Shown one piece after another: positions 1-5,498 of a DNA stretch of 5,743 nucleotides. Source of the stretch: Aquificota bacterium (GTDB lineage: Bacteria > Thermosulfidibacterota > Thermosulfidibacteria > Thermosulfidibacterales > B14-G1); contig QMPS01000060.1 in assembly GCA_003648675.1 (NCBI GenBank), forward strand, positions 1-5,743, given 5' to 3'. Made by a program: the position numbers and the translations under genes. Each line of letters begins with the position of its first letter. The first letter of the stretch is position 1. The notes below the pieces were generated by a model that saw only the letters and a list, made by a program, of their open reading frames with translations, did no database searches and was not told the DNA's origin.

Positions 1-216
1 TACCAAGCCCTAAAATACGCCCCGCACCACAGAGAAGAAACCAGAGCCTTTGTTCTCAACAGCCAAAGCCAAAGAGGCGGCGTCGCCAGGGCACCGGGAG
101 GAGTGCCCTTCATAGACACCACTTTCAACGCCTTACGCGTCCTCCGGGCTCTGGAAGAGAAGCGAAAAGAAACACTCAAAGGGGGTGAAAAGTATGCAGA
201 ACTTGTTTCACATTGA
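1..216 (+). CDS. C-terminal end of a prenyltransferase/squalene-cyclase-repeat-like protein (partial)
   Basis: The first reading frame is open from base 1 to a TGA at 214-216 and gives the last 71 residues of a protein whose start lies outside the window. Residues 28-53 contain QRGG, then RAPGGVPF, then DTTFNALRVLRAL. This resembles the Q..GG..R.PGG.P...DT..AL..L pattern of the prenyltransferase / squalene oxidase repeat (PF00432), an alpha/alpha-barrel repeat. The rest is a Lys/Glu-rich tail. It overlaps the next gene by 23 bases, so the two are probably co-transcribed and translationally coupled. With only one repeat visible, I cannot tell whether it is a catalytic cyclase/transferase or a repeat protein without enzymatic activity. 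The reading frame is fairly sure, the family moderately so. Confidence 0.6.
   Translation, partial: YQALKYAPHHREETRAFVLNSQSQRGGVARAPGGVPFIDTTFNALRVLRALEEKRKETLKGGEKYAELVSH
181..187 (+). promoter_or_regulatory. Ribosome binding site of the pyrophosphatase homologue
   Basis: GGGGGTG ends six bases before ATG 194. It lies inside the upstream gene and overlaps the alternative GTG start at 185, which has no comparable site of its own. This favours ATG 194. Confidence 0.6.
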
Positions 217-730
217 CAAAGGAGGAAACTTTCCTCAGACGGTGAGGGCTATAATCGAAGTGCCGGCGGGCAGCAGAACCAAGTACGAGTACAACATTCA
301 CCAAGGCATCTTCCGACTGGACAGAATACTGAAGACCTCCACCCGCTATCCTAGAAACTACGGCTTTGTCCCTCAGACCCTGGGAAACACTGTTAACCCT
401 GTGGACGTCTTCATCCTCTTACACGATCCCCTCTTTCCCGGATGCGTGGTGGAAGTGAGACCTATCGGCCTTTTAGAGATGGCCGACGAATTGGGAGTAG
501 ACAGCAAGCTTCTGGCCGTACCCATCAAGGACCCTCGAATGGAAGACATCACCAGCTTGGCCCAGGTAAAAAAGGCCATACTGGACGAGATCCAGCACTT
601 CTTCGAGACCTACAAAAGGATCACCAATGTGAAAGGCTGGCTAGACAAGGAGGAGGCTTACCGGTTCCTGGAAGAGGCCCACGTGGAGTACCTCCGCAGG
701 TTCAAAAAGACCCAGAAACATGGAAATTGA
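194..730 (+). CDS. ppa: Family I inorganic pyrophosphatase homologue with two altered metal-site aspartates
   Basis: The product (178 aa) is a soluble, cytoplasmic-type family I pyrophosphatase, the fold that hydrolyses PPi to two phosphates with Mg2+. Length matches bacterial PPases (about 175). By alignment from memory to E. coli PPase, active-site residues are present: E22, K30, E32, R44, Y56, D71, D98, E99, D103, K105, Y140 and K141. The signature D-G-D-P-x-D is instead T66-V-N68-P-V-D71, so the aspartates equivalent to E. coli D65 (metal ligand) and D67 (general-base region) are Thr and Asn. The enzyme may be weak, inactive or altered in specificity. I chose ATG 194 because GGGGGTG (181-187) sits six bases upstream; an in-frame GTG at 185 lies inside that site. 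It overlaps the preceding gene's 3' end. The fold is certain, the activity is not, so the symbol marks family only. Confidence 0.9.
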   Translation: MQNLFHIDKGGNFPQTVRAIIEVPAGSRTKYEYNIHQGIFRLDRILKTSTRYPRNYGFVPQTLGNTVNPVDVFILLHDPLFPGCVVEVRPIGLLEMADELGVDSKLLAVPIKDPRMEDITSLAQVKKAILDEIQHFFETYKRITNVKGWLDKEEAYRFLEEAHVEYLRRFKKTQKHGN

Positions 731-851
731 AGGCCCTAGAAAACGTTATGCTTTCTGGTGGCCGTCAGGTCTCAAATTTAGGACAAGAATCCCAAAGCCA
801 TCGCCTACCTGCTGTGGAGGTGCTAAAATAGGGAGGCAAAAAAAGAGAGGA

Positions 852-867
852 GCCAAAAAAATTTGGC
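852..867. repeat. Perfect inverted repeat upstream of the HEAT-like gene
   Basis: GCCAAA and TTTGGC form six-base arms around an AAAA centre, 33 bases before the ATG of the gene at 901. It could be a dyad operator or a small hairpin in the 5' leader. The rest of the 731-900 gap shows no recognisable promoter, RNA gene or credible ORF. Confidence 0.45.
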
Positions 868-888
868 GGAACTTCCTCACAATAAATT

Positions 889-894
889 AAGGAG
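889..894 (+). promoter_or_regulatory. Ribosome binding site of the HEAT-like gene
   Basis: AAGGAG lies six bases before ATG 901, a near-consensus Shine-Dalgarno in an AT-rich leader (AATAAATTAAGGAG). Confidence 0.7.
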
Positions 895-900
895 TAAACG

Positions 901-1755
901 ATGAAGTGCAAAGACCTTATAAAACAGCTGGACAATCCACAGGAACAGCTACGTGCAGAGCAAGAGCTCATCGCCCTGGCCGGGAGGTGCGTAAAGGCCC
1001 TGAGAGAGTTCCTCCTGGCTCCACCCAGAAGTTCATCTCCGGCCTGGATCAGGGCTGTGGACATATTGATGAGGGTAGACGACGAGGTATACGACTTTCT
1101 GGAGGGACTGCTTCTGAGGCCCTGGGTTACCGATGAAAACACTCCAGAAAGGCCGGCAGAAGAAATGCTGAAGGACTACATAGCCTCCGTTCTGATGGAC
1201 ATCTCCCCCTCCCAGCGTTTAAGGCACTCCCTTCTCACAGTCCTGGAGAGGTACAAATTGCTGGGGGCTGCCCGGGCCCTGGCCAGGAAGAAAGACCCCG
1301 AAGCCATTCCCTACCTGCTGGAGATGCTGGAAGACGATACCAAACGCAGAGGAGCAGGAGGGGCCCTACTTCATTACGACGAGAGGGTTCTGCCCTATCT
1401 GGTAAGAGACCTGGGGTTCGCCCGAAAAAGTAAGAGCGGAGAGGAGACCCCGGGAAGCCTCCTTAGGAGAAAAAAGATACTCAGCCTGCTGGCCCTCATG
1501 CCCTGGGAAGGGAATACATGGATCATAAAAGACTACCTGGATCACAAAGACCTGGGAGTAGAAGCTGCCCTGGCCCTGGTCCAAAGAGGATACATCGACG
1601 AAAAAACGATAGAGAAGCTCTTAGAAGGATTTAAATGCGAAGACTGGTTCACGTCTTTGAGATGCAAAGAGGCCCTGGTGAGGACTCTGGAGGAATCCCA
1701 GAACCTCTCCCCCAATCTCAGAGAGAAAATACTCCTCACCCTCCGGGAAGGATAA
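901..1755 (+). CDS. HEAT-like alpha-helical repeat protein, function unknown
   Basis: This 284-residue protein has no signal peptide or membrane segment and is probably cytoplasmic. It is almost entirely amphipathic helix. Helical pairs of the HEAT/ARM type are visible around residues 1-40 (LIKQL..PQEQLRAEQELIALAG), 106-145 (LLTVLERY..LGAARALA..KDPEAIPYLLEML), 150-172 (GAGGALLHYDERVLPYLVRDL), 188-228 (LLALMPWEGNTWIIKDYL..LGVEAALALV) and 232-283. The pattern A..AL...DP.AIP.L...L is typical of HEAT repeats, which act as protein- or RNA-binding scaffolds. No catalytic motif is seen. ATG 901 is supported by AAGGAG at 889-894 with a six-base spacing. It stands 170 bases after the pyrophosphatase homologue, so it may have its own promoter. 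The gene is confident; HEAT membership is by pattern only; no specific function is proposed. Confidence 0.88.
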   Translation: MKCKDLIKQLDNPQEQLRAEQELIALAGRCVKALREFLLAPPRSSSPAWIRAVDILMRVDDEVYDFLEGLLLRPWVTDENTPERPAEEMLKDYIASVLMDISPSQRLRHSLLTVLERYKLLGAARALARKKDPEAIPYLLEMLEDDTKRRGAGGALLHYDERVLPYLVRDLGFARKSKSGEETPGSLLRRKKILSLLALMPWEGNTWIIKDYLDHKDLGVEAALALVQRGYIDEKTIEKLLEGFKCEDWFTSLRCKEALVRTLEESQNLSPNLREKILLTLREG

Positions 1756-1763
1756 GGTCAGAC

Positions 1764-2107
1764 TTGGCCTCCTATCTTAAAAAGTGCCTGACGGTGAGGC
1801 TTGCCCTACTGGAAGAAATCCTCCAATCCTTGGCTCGACTAAAGAAAGAGACAGACATCCCCTCTCACCAGGATAGGACCTCTCGACCCCTGGCAGGGGT
1901 GGCCAACATCACCTTTGTGTCTTGTTTGGAAATGGAGCCCCAAAGGATGAAGGGCTACTGCGGCACTTCACCAGAGTACCAAGACCTGTGGAACCGAAGG
2001 CTAAAACCATTAAAGACCTGCTTCAGCGCCTCACCAAGGCGGCAGAAAGGGCTACAGCCGCATCTACTCCACAAACCGAACCTTTAAGCTTCTCATGCGG
2101 TTCATAG
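1764..2107 (+). pseudogene. Possible frame-shifted or decayed small gene
   Basis: The 308 bases between the HEAT-like gene and the convergent ATPase gene contain no intact convincing gene. A frame beginning at TTG 1764 (AAGG at 1754-1757 upstream) reads a plausible amphipathic stretch, SYLKKCLTVRLALLEEILQS followed by LARLKKE, and stays open to 2087, but its last third is Pro/Arg/Cys-rich and unconvincing. From about 1930 the frame one base back reads more naturally (KTIKDLLQRLTKAAERATAA) and ends at 2107, overlapping the ATPase 3' end. A frameshift in a small gene between about 1877 and 1930 would explain both halves; random openness is also possible. No family is recognised. An ACCCCTGGCAGGGGT palindrome lies in the switch zone. 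I see no T-run terminator between the convergent genes. Confidence 0.25.
1886..1900. repeat. 15-base perfect palindrome
   Basis: ACCCCTG-G-CAGGGGT is symmetrical around base 1893 (seven-base arms, one central base). As RNA it could form a five- to six-base GC hairpin with a very small loop. No T-run follows, so it is not a classic terminator for the gene at 901. Confidence 0.4.
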
Positions 2108-3773
2108 CAGCGGCCACTTCAAAGCTTCTGGGCAAAGCTAGGTTTCCTATGGGCTGTCCCGTGATGGCTTCAAAACCCTCCCGGGCCACCAAGTCCTGAA
2201 TCCGGCATATTCCCTCCCTCATAGCCACCGAAGGACCAGCAACCCTGTGACCGTAATAACGGAGCATCTCTGCTACCGCCCGGGCCTGGGAATGATCCAC
2301 CATCTGTTCCACGTCAGATACGTCAATCACTTCTTCTCCAAAAAGGATCTCCTTAAGACCCTTACTTTTCACCCTCTCCTTGCGACCTTTGCGAGGCTTG
2401 AAACTCTCGGGCAAAGGGGCTCGACCCTTCACCTCCCCAAAGGTCTCCCCGCCCTCGGGCCGCCGGGGCGTGGGAAACGCCCGGGCCACCTCCCGGGCAC
2501 GCTCAGTGAGATCCAAGACCCGGTAAGAGTCCAAGGCTATTACCGTATCGGCCACGTCCAGGTAGTCCCCCGACCCCCCCAAGACCAGGACGGTAGAGAC
2601 ACCATACTCTTTGTAAAGGAGCCTCACTTTGTCGATAAAAGGAGTTATGGGCTCTTTATCTCGGGGAATGAGGGCCTGCATCCGAGCATCCCGAATGAGA
2701 AAGTTGGTGGCCGCCGTGTCTTCATCCACCAGCAACACTCGGGCTCCCATCTCCAGAGCCTCCATGATGGAGGCCGCCAGAGAAGTGGAACCCGAAGCAT
2801 CCTCGGTAGAGAAGAAAGTGGTGTCCCGTCCCATGGGTAAATCCGCGATAAAAGGAGAAATGTCCACCCCCTCCACATATCGGCCATCCTCGCTGCGGAC
2901 TTTTACTGCCCCCGCATCGGTCACCACCCACTCTCTGCCGTCGCCGGGGATGTGAGGATAGACACCCCGGCTTATAGCCTCCAAAAGGGTGGTCTTGCCG
3001 TGAAAGCCTCCTCCCACTATGAGGGTAACCCCCTGGGGAATACCCATGCCCGTTACCTTCCCATGATGGAGAGTGTCCAGAGTCACCCTAAGCTCGGGAG
3101 GGCTCTCAAAGAGAACAGCCCCCTCCTCCATAGGCCTGTCATCCACCCCAGAACGCCTAGGCAACAAAGACCCATCCCTAACGAAGGCTACTAGTCCCCT
3201 CTCCGCCAGCTGACGCCTGACATACTCCTGATCCTCTACCAAATTAACGAAGGCTTCCACTTCCTGAGGACTGTGATTGGCATACTCCAAGGCCTTGGCA
3301 GCCTTAGGCAAGTCCCCCAGGATCATCTCCATGGCTTCTCTGCCCAGCACCCGGCGACCAGCAGCCGGCAGACCCATAAAAAAGCGAACCTCCACATAAT
3401 CACTGGTCACCACACACCCTGAGCGCAGTAAAACCTCTTGGGCACCGGCGTCCACAGAGTAGCGGCCACTCCCTCCCGTGCCACGCCCCCGGGAAAGAGG
3501 TCTCACCTTTCTAGCAAAGGCCCGAAGAATAAAGTCCTGAAGGGCCATGCGCCTCACCGGATTCTTGAAAAGTCTGGGAGGATACTGGGCAACCCTCATG
3601 TCCAGTCGCAACCGCACCCGGCTGGGCGCAGCGAAGGGATCCCCTTGGGCATGGTCCAAATAAAAAACGAGACCAGGAGCCAAAGAATAGCTGCCCTCCA
3701 GGTCCCTATAAGATTTGTATCCTTTGCCGTTTATCCTAGACAGAATAGCCTTGATCTTTTCCCTACCCTCCAA
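2064..3773 (-). CDS. COG3044 / ABC_ATPase (PF09818) family P-loop ATPase
   Basis: A soluble 569-residue ATPase of the family that includes the trypanosome RNA-editing protein MRB1590; its bacterial role is poorly known. No membrane segments are present, so it is not a transporter. The N-terminal region has GKGYKSYRDLEGSY (about 16-29) and DHAQGDPFAAPSRVR (about 40-54), typical of the family. The ATPase core shows Walker A GGGFHGKT (254-261), a signature-like ASGST (326-330), Walker B VLLVDED (346-352) and VLVLGGSGDYLDVAD (about 395-409). A basic, low-complexity linker (about 436-473) precedes the C-terminal domain (474-569). TTG 3773 is chosen because AAGGGGGAG (3785-3777) lies just upstream and the gene then starts 11 bases after the response regulator stop. 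An in-frame TTG at 3830 would give 588 residues and a 46-base overlap. Family assignment is strong; the exact start is moderate. Confidence 0.92.
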   Translation of the reverse strand: MEGREKIKAILSRINGKGYKSYRDLEGSYSLAPGLVFYLDHAQGDPFAAPSRVRLRLDMRVAQYPPRLFKNPVRRMALQDFILRAFARKVRPLSRGRGTGGSGRYSVDAGAQEVLLRSGCVVTSDYVEVRFFMGLPAAGRRVLGREAMEMILGDLPKAAKALEYANHSPQEVEAFVNLVEDQEYVRRQLAERGLVAFVRDGSLLPRRSGVDDRPMEEGAVLFESPPELRVTLDTLHHGKVTGMGIPQGVTLIVGGGFHGKTTLLEAISRGVYPHIPGDGREWVVTDAGAVKVRSEDGRYVEGVDISPFIADLPMGRDTTFFSTEDASGSTSLAASIMEALEMGARVLLVDEDTAATNFLIRDARMQALIPRDKEPITPFIDKVRLLYKEYGVSTVLVLGGSGDYLDVADTVIALDSYRVLDLTERAREVARAFPTPRRPEGGETFGEVKGRAPLPESFKPRKGRKERVKSKGLKEILFGEEVIDVSDVEQMVDHSQARAVAEMLRYYGHRVAGPSVAMREGICRIQDLVAREGFEAITGQPIGNLALPRSFEVAAAMNRMRSLKVRFVE

Positions 3774-3776
3774 ATT

Positions 3777-3785
3777 CTCCCCCTT
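3777..3785 (-). promoter_or_regulatory. Ribosome binding site between response regulator and ATPase genes
   Basis: On the minus strand AAGGGGGAG begins at the last base of the response regulator TGA (3787-3785) and lies three bases before TTG 3773. It is G-rich but slightly close to the start. It implies re-initiation or coupled translation of the ATPase. Confidence 0.5.
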
Positions 3786-4255
3786 CAGTAGGTGAAATTG
3801 GCGGCGCTGGTCACGTTGAAAGAGACCCAAAAGGTACCCACCACCTTCATCATCTCCATGAACTCCTCAAATTTAACAGGCTTCACCAAATAAGCACTAG
3901 CCCCGAGTTCATAGGCCTTATCCACATCCTCCCATTCCAGAGAAGAGGTGAGCACCACCACAGGGATTCTACTGAGGGAGGGTGTGTTCTTCACTTCCTT
4001 CAAAAACTCGAAACCGTTCATACGGGGTAACTTCAAATCCAGCAGGATTAAACGGGGCAAACAGAGAACTTCACCGCTGGAAAACTCCCCCTCTCCCAGA
4101 AGATAGTCCAAGGCTTCCCTTCCATCCCTAACCACCACCAGAGAGACTTTCAGGTTGCCTCTTCGGAAAGACCGCTCCACCAGCATAGCATCGTGGGGAT
4201 CATCCTCCACCAAAAGAACCACTCCTCTACCTCTAGTCTTCCCTTTTTCCTCCAT
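3785..4255 (-). CDS. Stand-alone Rcp1-like response regulator receiver protein
   Basis: A single CheY-like receiver domain of 156 residues with no output domain. It accepts phosphate from a histidine kinase (none in this window). Receiver residues are complete: acidic pair D18-D19 in VLLVEDDPHD, phospho-acceptor D73 in LILLDLKLPRMNGFEF, switch residue T103 in VVVLTSS, and K125-P126 in YLVKPV. The sequence VEDDPHD, a longer variable segment around 52-65, DLKLPRMNGFEFL and a C-terminal FW (142-143) mark the Rcp1-like group first known from cyanobacterial phytochrome operons. ATG 4255 is favoured over an in-frame TTG at 4309 because GGAGAAAGGGG (4269-4259) precedes it and the extra 18 residues have no family counterpart. 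It directly precedes the ATPase gene, suggesting that phosphorylation controls or accompanies that ATPase; this is inference. Confidence 0.92.
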   Translation of the reverse strand: MEEKGKTRGRGVVLLVEDDPHDAMLVERSFRRGNLKVSLVVVRDGREALDYLLGEGEFSSGEVLCLPRLILLDLKLPRMNGFEFLKEVKNTPSLSRIPVVVLTSSLEWEDVDKAYELGASAYLVKPVKFEEFMEMMKVVGTFWVSFNVTSAANFTY

Positions 4256-4307
4256 AGGCCCCTTTCTCCACCAACCCTTCTCAAGGTGCCTCAAACCCGG
4301 CCCAAAC

Positions 4308-4339
4308 AAAAAACCTGTTCACTCCCAAAGACCGGGAGT
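4308..4339 (-). terminator. Possible hairpin with T-run ahead of the response regulator
   Basis: On the minus strand ACTCCC (4339-4334) and GGGAGT (4326-4321) can pair around a seven-base loop, followed seven bases later by TTTTTT (4313-4308). The linker makes it a poor intrinsic terminator. It lies in the 193-base gap between the cupin and response regulator genes and could end cupin transcripts or attenuate the downstream pair. The rest of the gap, 4340-4448, is AT-rich but shows no convincing promoter. Confidence 0.3.
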
Positions 4340-4448
4340 AGAGTTTCGCCAAACAGACCTATCCTTTAACAGATTAGCCCCAAAAAACTGGTATTCCCAG
4401 AGTCAATGATAGGATTATCGAAATTACCGACTATTTACAACGTTATCA

Positions 4449-4790
4449 CTACTTAGAAATTGGTATCATGCAGAGAAACTCCAGCGGCTCATCTCCAACA
4501 TTGAGAAACTGGTGTTCCTCTCCAGGAGCCACGTAGACGACACTCCCCGGTCCTATAGACCAGCGCCCACCCCCTTGACGGACCTCGCCCTTCCCTGAAA
4601 GAACAAAGACCTCATGCTCCCAAGGATGGGTGTGGTAAGGGGTTTGTCCCCCAGGCTCTACAGTGAAATACCTCATAATAAAATTAGGGGCACCCTCCTC
4701 CTCCCCGATCAACACCCTGAGCTTCACTCCTCCAGCCCCGGGCTCCGAGGGCTTCATCTCCCCCACCTCTTTCCAATGCTTAACCACCAT
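4449..4790 (-). CDS. Small single-domain cupin, probable metal-binding
   Basis: This 113-residue cytoplasmic protein is a single cupin barrel (Cupin_2, PF07883 type). Cupin motif 1 reads HTHPWEHEVFVLSG (53-66), with metal ligands H53, H55 and E60. Motif 2 reads GSVVYVAPGEEHQFLN (82-97), with the fourth ligand H93. The HPWEHEVFVL string resembles the Thermotoga manganese cupin TM1287 as I remember it. Such proteins may act in isomerase, oxygenase or sugar-binding roles; the substrate cannot be read from sequence. ATG 4790 is chosen because GGAGGGG (4806-4800) and GGGG (4798-4795) precede it, while ATG 4808 has no site and would lengthen the N-terminus by a stretch encoded within that purine block. 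Its start overlaps the membrane protein's stop by 11 bases (ATGGTGGTTAA), indicating translational coupling. Confidence 0.9.
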   Translation of the reverse strand: MVVKHWKEVGEMKPSEPGAGGVKLRVLIGEEEGAPNFIMRYFTVEPGGQTPYHTHPWEHEVFVLSGKGEVRQGGGRWSIGPGSVVYVAPGEEHQFLNVGDEPLEFLCMIPISK

Positions 4791-5259
4791 CTTTCCCCAC
4801 CCCTCCACAGAATCTATTCAAAGTCTCCATAAACTCATTGTAAGTCCAGTCGTCTACTTGAAAAGCCATCTCCCTTTCCCCTCCCCTGGCCAGAAAATAA
4901 GCCCCTCTCTCAAAAGGGAAGAAGGACAGTTCCACTTTCCTCCCTTTCCCCTCCAAGGTCACCACAAAAGCGGGAGTCCCTCCCCCCTCTTTCAAAACCC
5001 TCTGCCAAAAAGCCCTTTTGCAGTTCCGCACAAACACCCCCCAGGACTTCACCACCTCTTCTGGGGGAGGAGAAAGGGTACAATCCCTTATAGAGATCCG
5101 AGAAGGAGAAAACTTGAGGAAGGTGAACCTGCCACTCCTCAGCATATCCCTGGCAAGATAGACGATAGCCACCACCAAGAAGATGGTGATGGACAGATCT
5201 ATAACCCGGCCCAGGGGCGTTCTCTTCCTCCGAGAAAACCTCCTAAATGCCGCCGCCAA
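4780..5259 (-). CDS. Small single-pass membrane protein, unknown family
   Basis: The product (159 aa) begins with a basic segment (RRFSRRKRTPLGR, 6-18), then one hydrophobic helix around 19-36 (VIDLSITIFLVVAIVYLA), then a soluble domain. By the positive-inside rule the N-terminus is cytoplasmic and the domain of about 120 residues is outside the membrane. That domain has beta-like stretches (FVVTLEGKGRKVELSFFPF at 98-116; MAFQVDD at 131-137) and cysteines at 60, 80 and 151 that could form disulphides. I do not recognise the family, and no enzyme motif is seen. The TTG start at 5259 is supported by GGAGGGG (5270-5264) with four-base spacing; no ATG or GTG occurs in frame before the upstream stop at 5316-5314. 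It is the first gene of the leftward run and overlaps the cupin start. The gene is likely real; function unknown. Confidence 0.8.
   Translation of the reverse strand: MAAAFRRFSRRKRTPLGRVIDLSITIFLVVAIVYLARDMLRSGRFTFLKFSPSRISIRDCTLSPPPEEVVKSWGVFVRNCKRAFWQRVLKEGGGTPAFVVTLEGKGRKVELSFFPFERGAYFLARGGEREMAFQVDDWTYNEFMETLNRFCGGVGKDGG
4795..4806 (-). promoter_or_regulatory. Ribosome binding site of the cupin gene
   Basis: A G-rich block, GGAGGGGTGGGG on the minus strand, ends four bases before ATG 4790. It lies in the last codons of the membrane protein gene and decides between ATG 4790 and ATG 4808. Confidence 0.55.
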
Positions 5260-5263
5260 AGAT

Positions 5264-5270
5264 CCCCTCC
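5264..5270 (-). promoter_or_regulatory. Ribosome binding site of the membrane protein gene
   Basis: GGAGGGG on the minus strand, four bases before TTG 5259. It is the main evidence for this non-ATG start. Confidence 0.6.
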
Positions 5271-5309
5271 ACCAGATGTAATGTAAAGACCAAATTAAGA
5301 TGAGGGTAG

Positions 5310-5326
5310 GTAGCTACAGTGGCTAC
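5310..5326. repeat. Short dyads upstream of the membrane protein gene
   Basis: GTAGCTAC (5310-5317) is a perfect eight-base palindrome, and GTAGC (5310-5314) also pairs with GCTAC (5322-5326). It sits about 50 bases before TTG 5259 on the minus strand, a position where an operator could lie, but no promoter can be placed with confidence. Confidence 0.25.
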
Positions 5327-5419
5327 GGTTCTTTTCCTCATATGTCCCTCCTCAATCCCCATCTTTTTAATGGTACCTCCAAACGGTAGGCCCTGTCCAC
5401 CATCTATCCCTGCAAGAGG

Positions 5420-5461
5420 GCCTCGAGGCAGTATTCTGCTCCCCTTGGAGACTGGTCCAGT
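5420..5461. repeat. Two short palindromes ahead of the transposase gene
   Basis: GCCTCGAGGC (5420-5429) is a perfect ten-base palindrome and ACTGG-T-CCAGT (5451-5461) a perfect eleven-base one. They lie 38 to 79 bases before the transposase ATG, where the left end of an insertion sequence is expected. No repeat partner is in the window. Confidence 0.3.
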
Positions 5462-5498
5462 GATAAGACATGGGTGACCAAGAAAGGAGGGGGAGCAA

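Noticed and set aside
185..193. GTG start for the pyrophosphatase homologue
   Set aside because: It lies within the Shine-Dalgarno of ATG 194 and adds only MKS with no family support.
442..831. Rightward frame overlapping the pyrophosphatase homologue
   Set aside because: It is a +1-type shadow of the ppa-like gene, Gly/Arg/His/Gln-rich without any domain.
863..888. TTGGCG with TAAATT as a promoter for the HEAT-like gene
   Set aside because: The spacer is only about 14 bases and the -10-like element abuts the ribosome binding site, leaving no room for a leader.
2247..2955. Rightward open frames opposite the ATPase gene
   Set aside because: They are antisense to clear ATPase motifs, have low-complexity Ser/Pro/Arg composition, and lack ribosome binding sites.
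3774..3830. Upstream TTG start for the ATPase (588 residues)
   Set aside because: It would overlap the response regulator by 46 bases and the extra residues have no family counterpart; TTG 3773 has an adjacent ribosome binding site. It is not fully excluded.
4371..4406. TTGACT (-35-like) and TAATCT (-10-like) on the minus strand ahead of the response regulator
   Set aside because: The spacing is 24 bases, too long for a sigma-70-type promoter, and no -10 box sits at 16-18 bases.
4663..5286. Long rightward open frame, proline- and serine-rich
   Set aside because: It is antisense to the cupin and membrane protein genes; its composition is the complement of their purine-rich codons.
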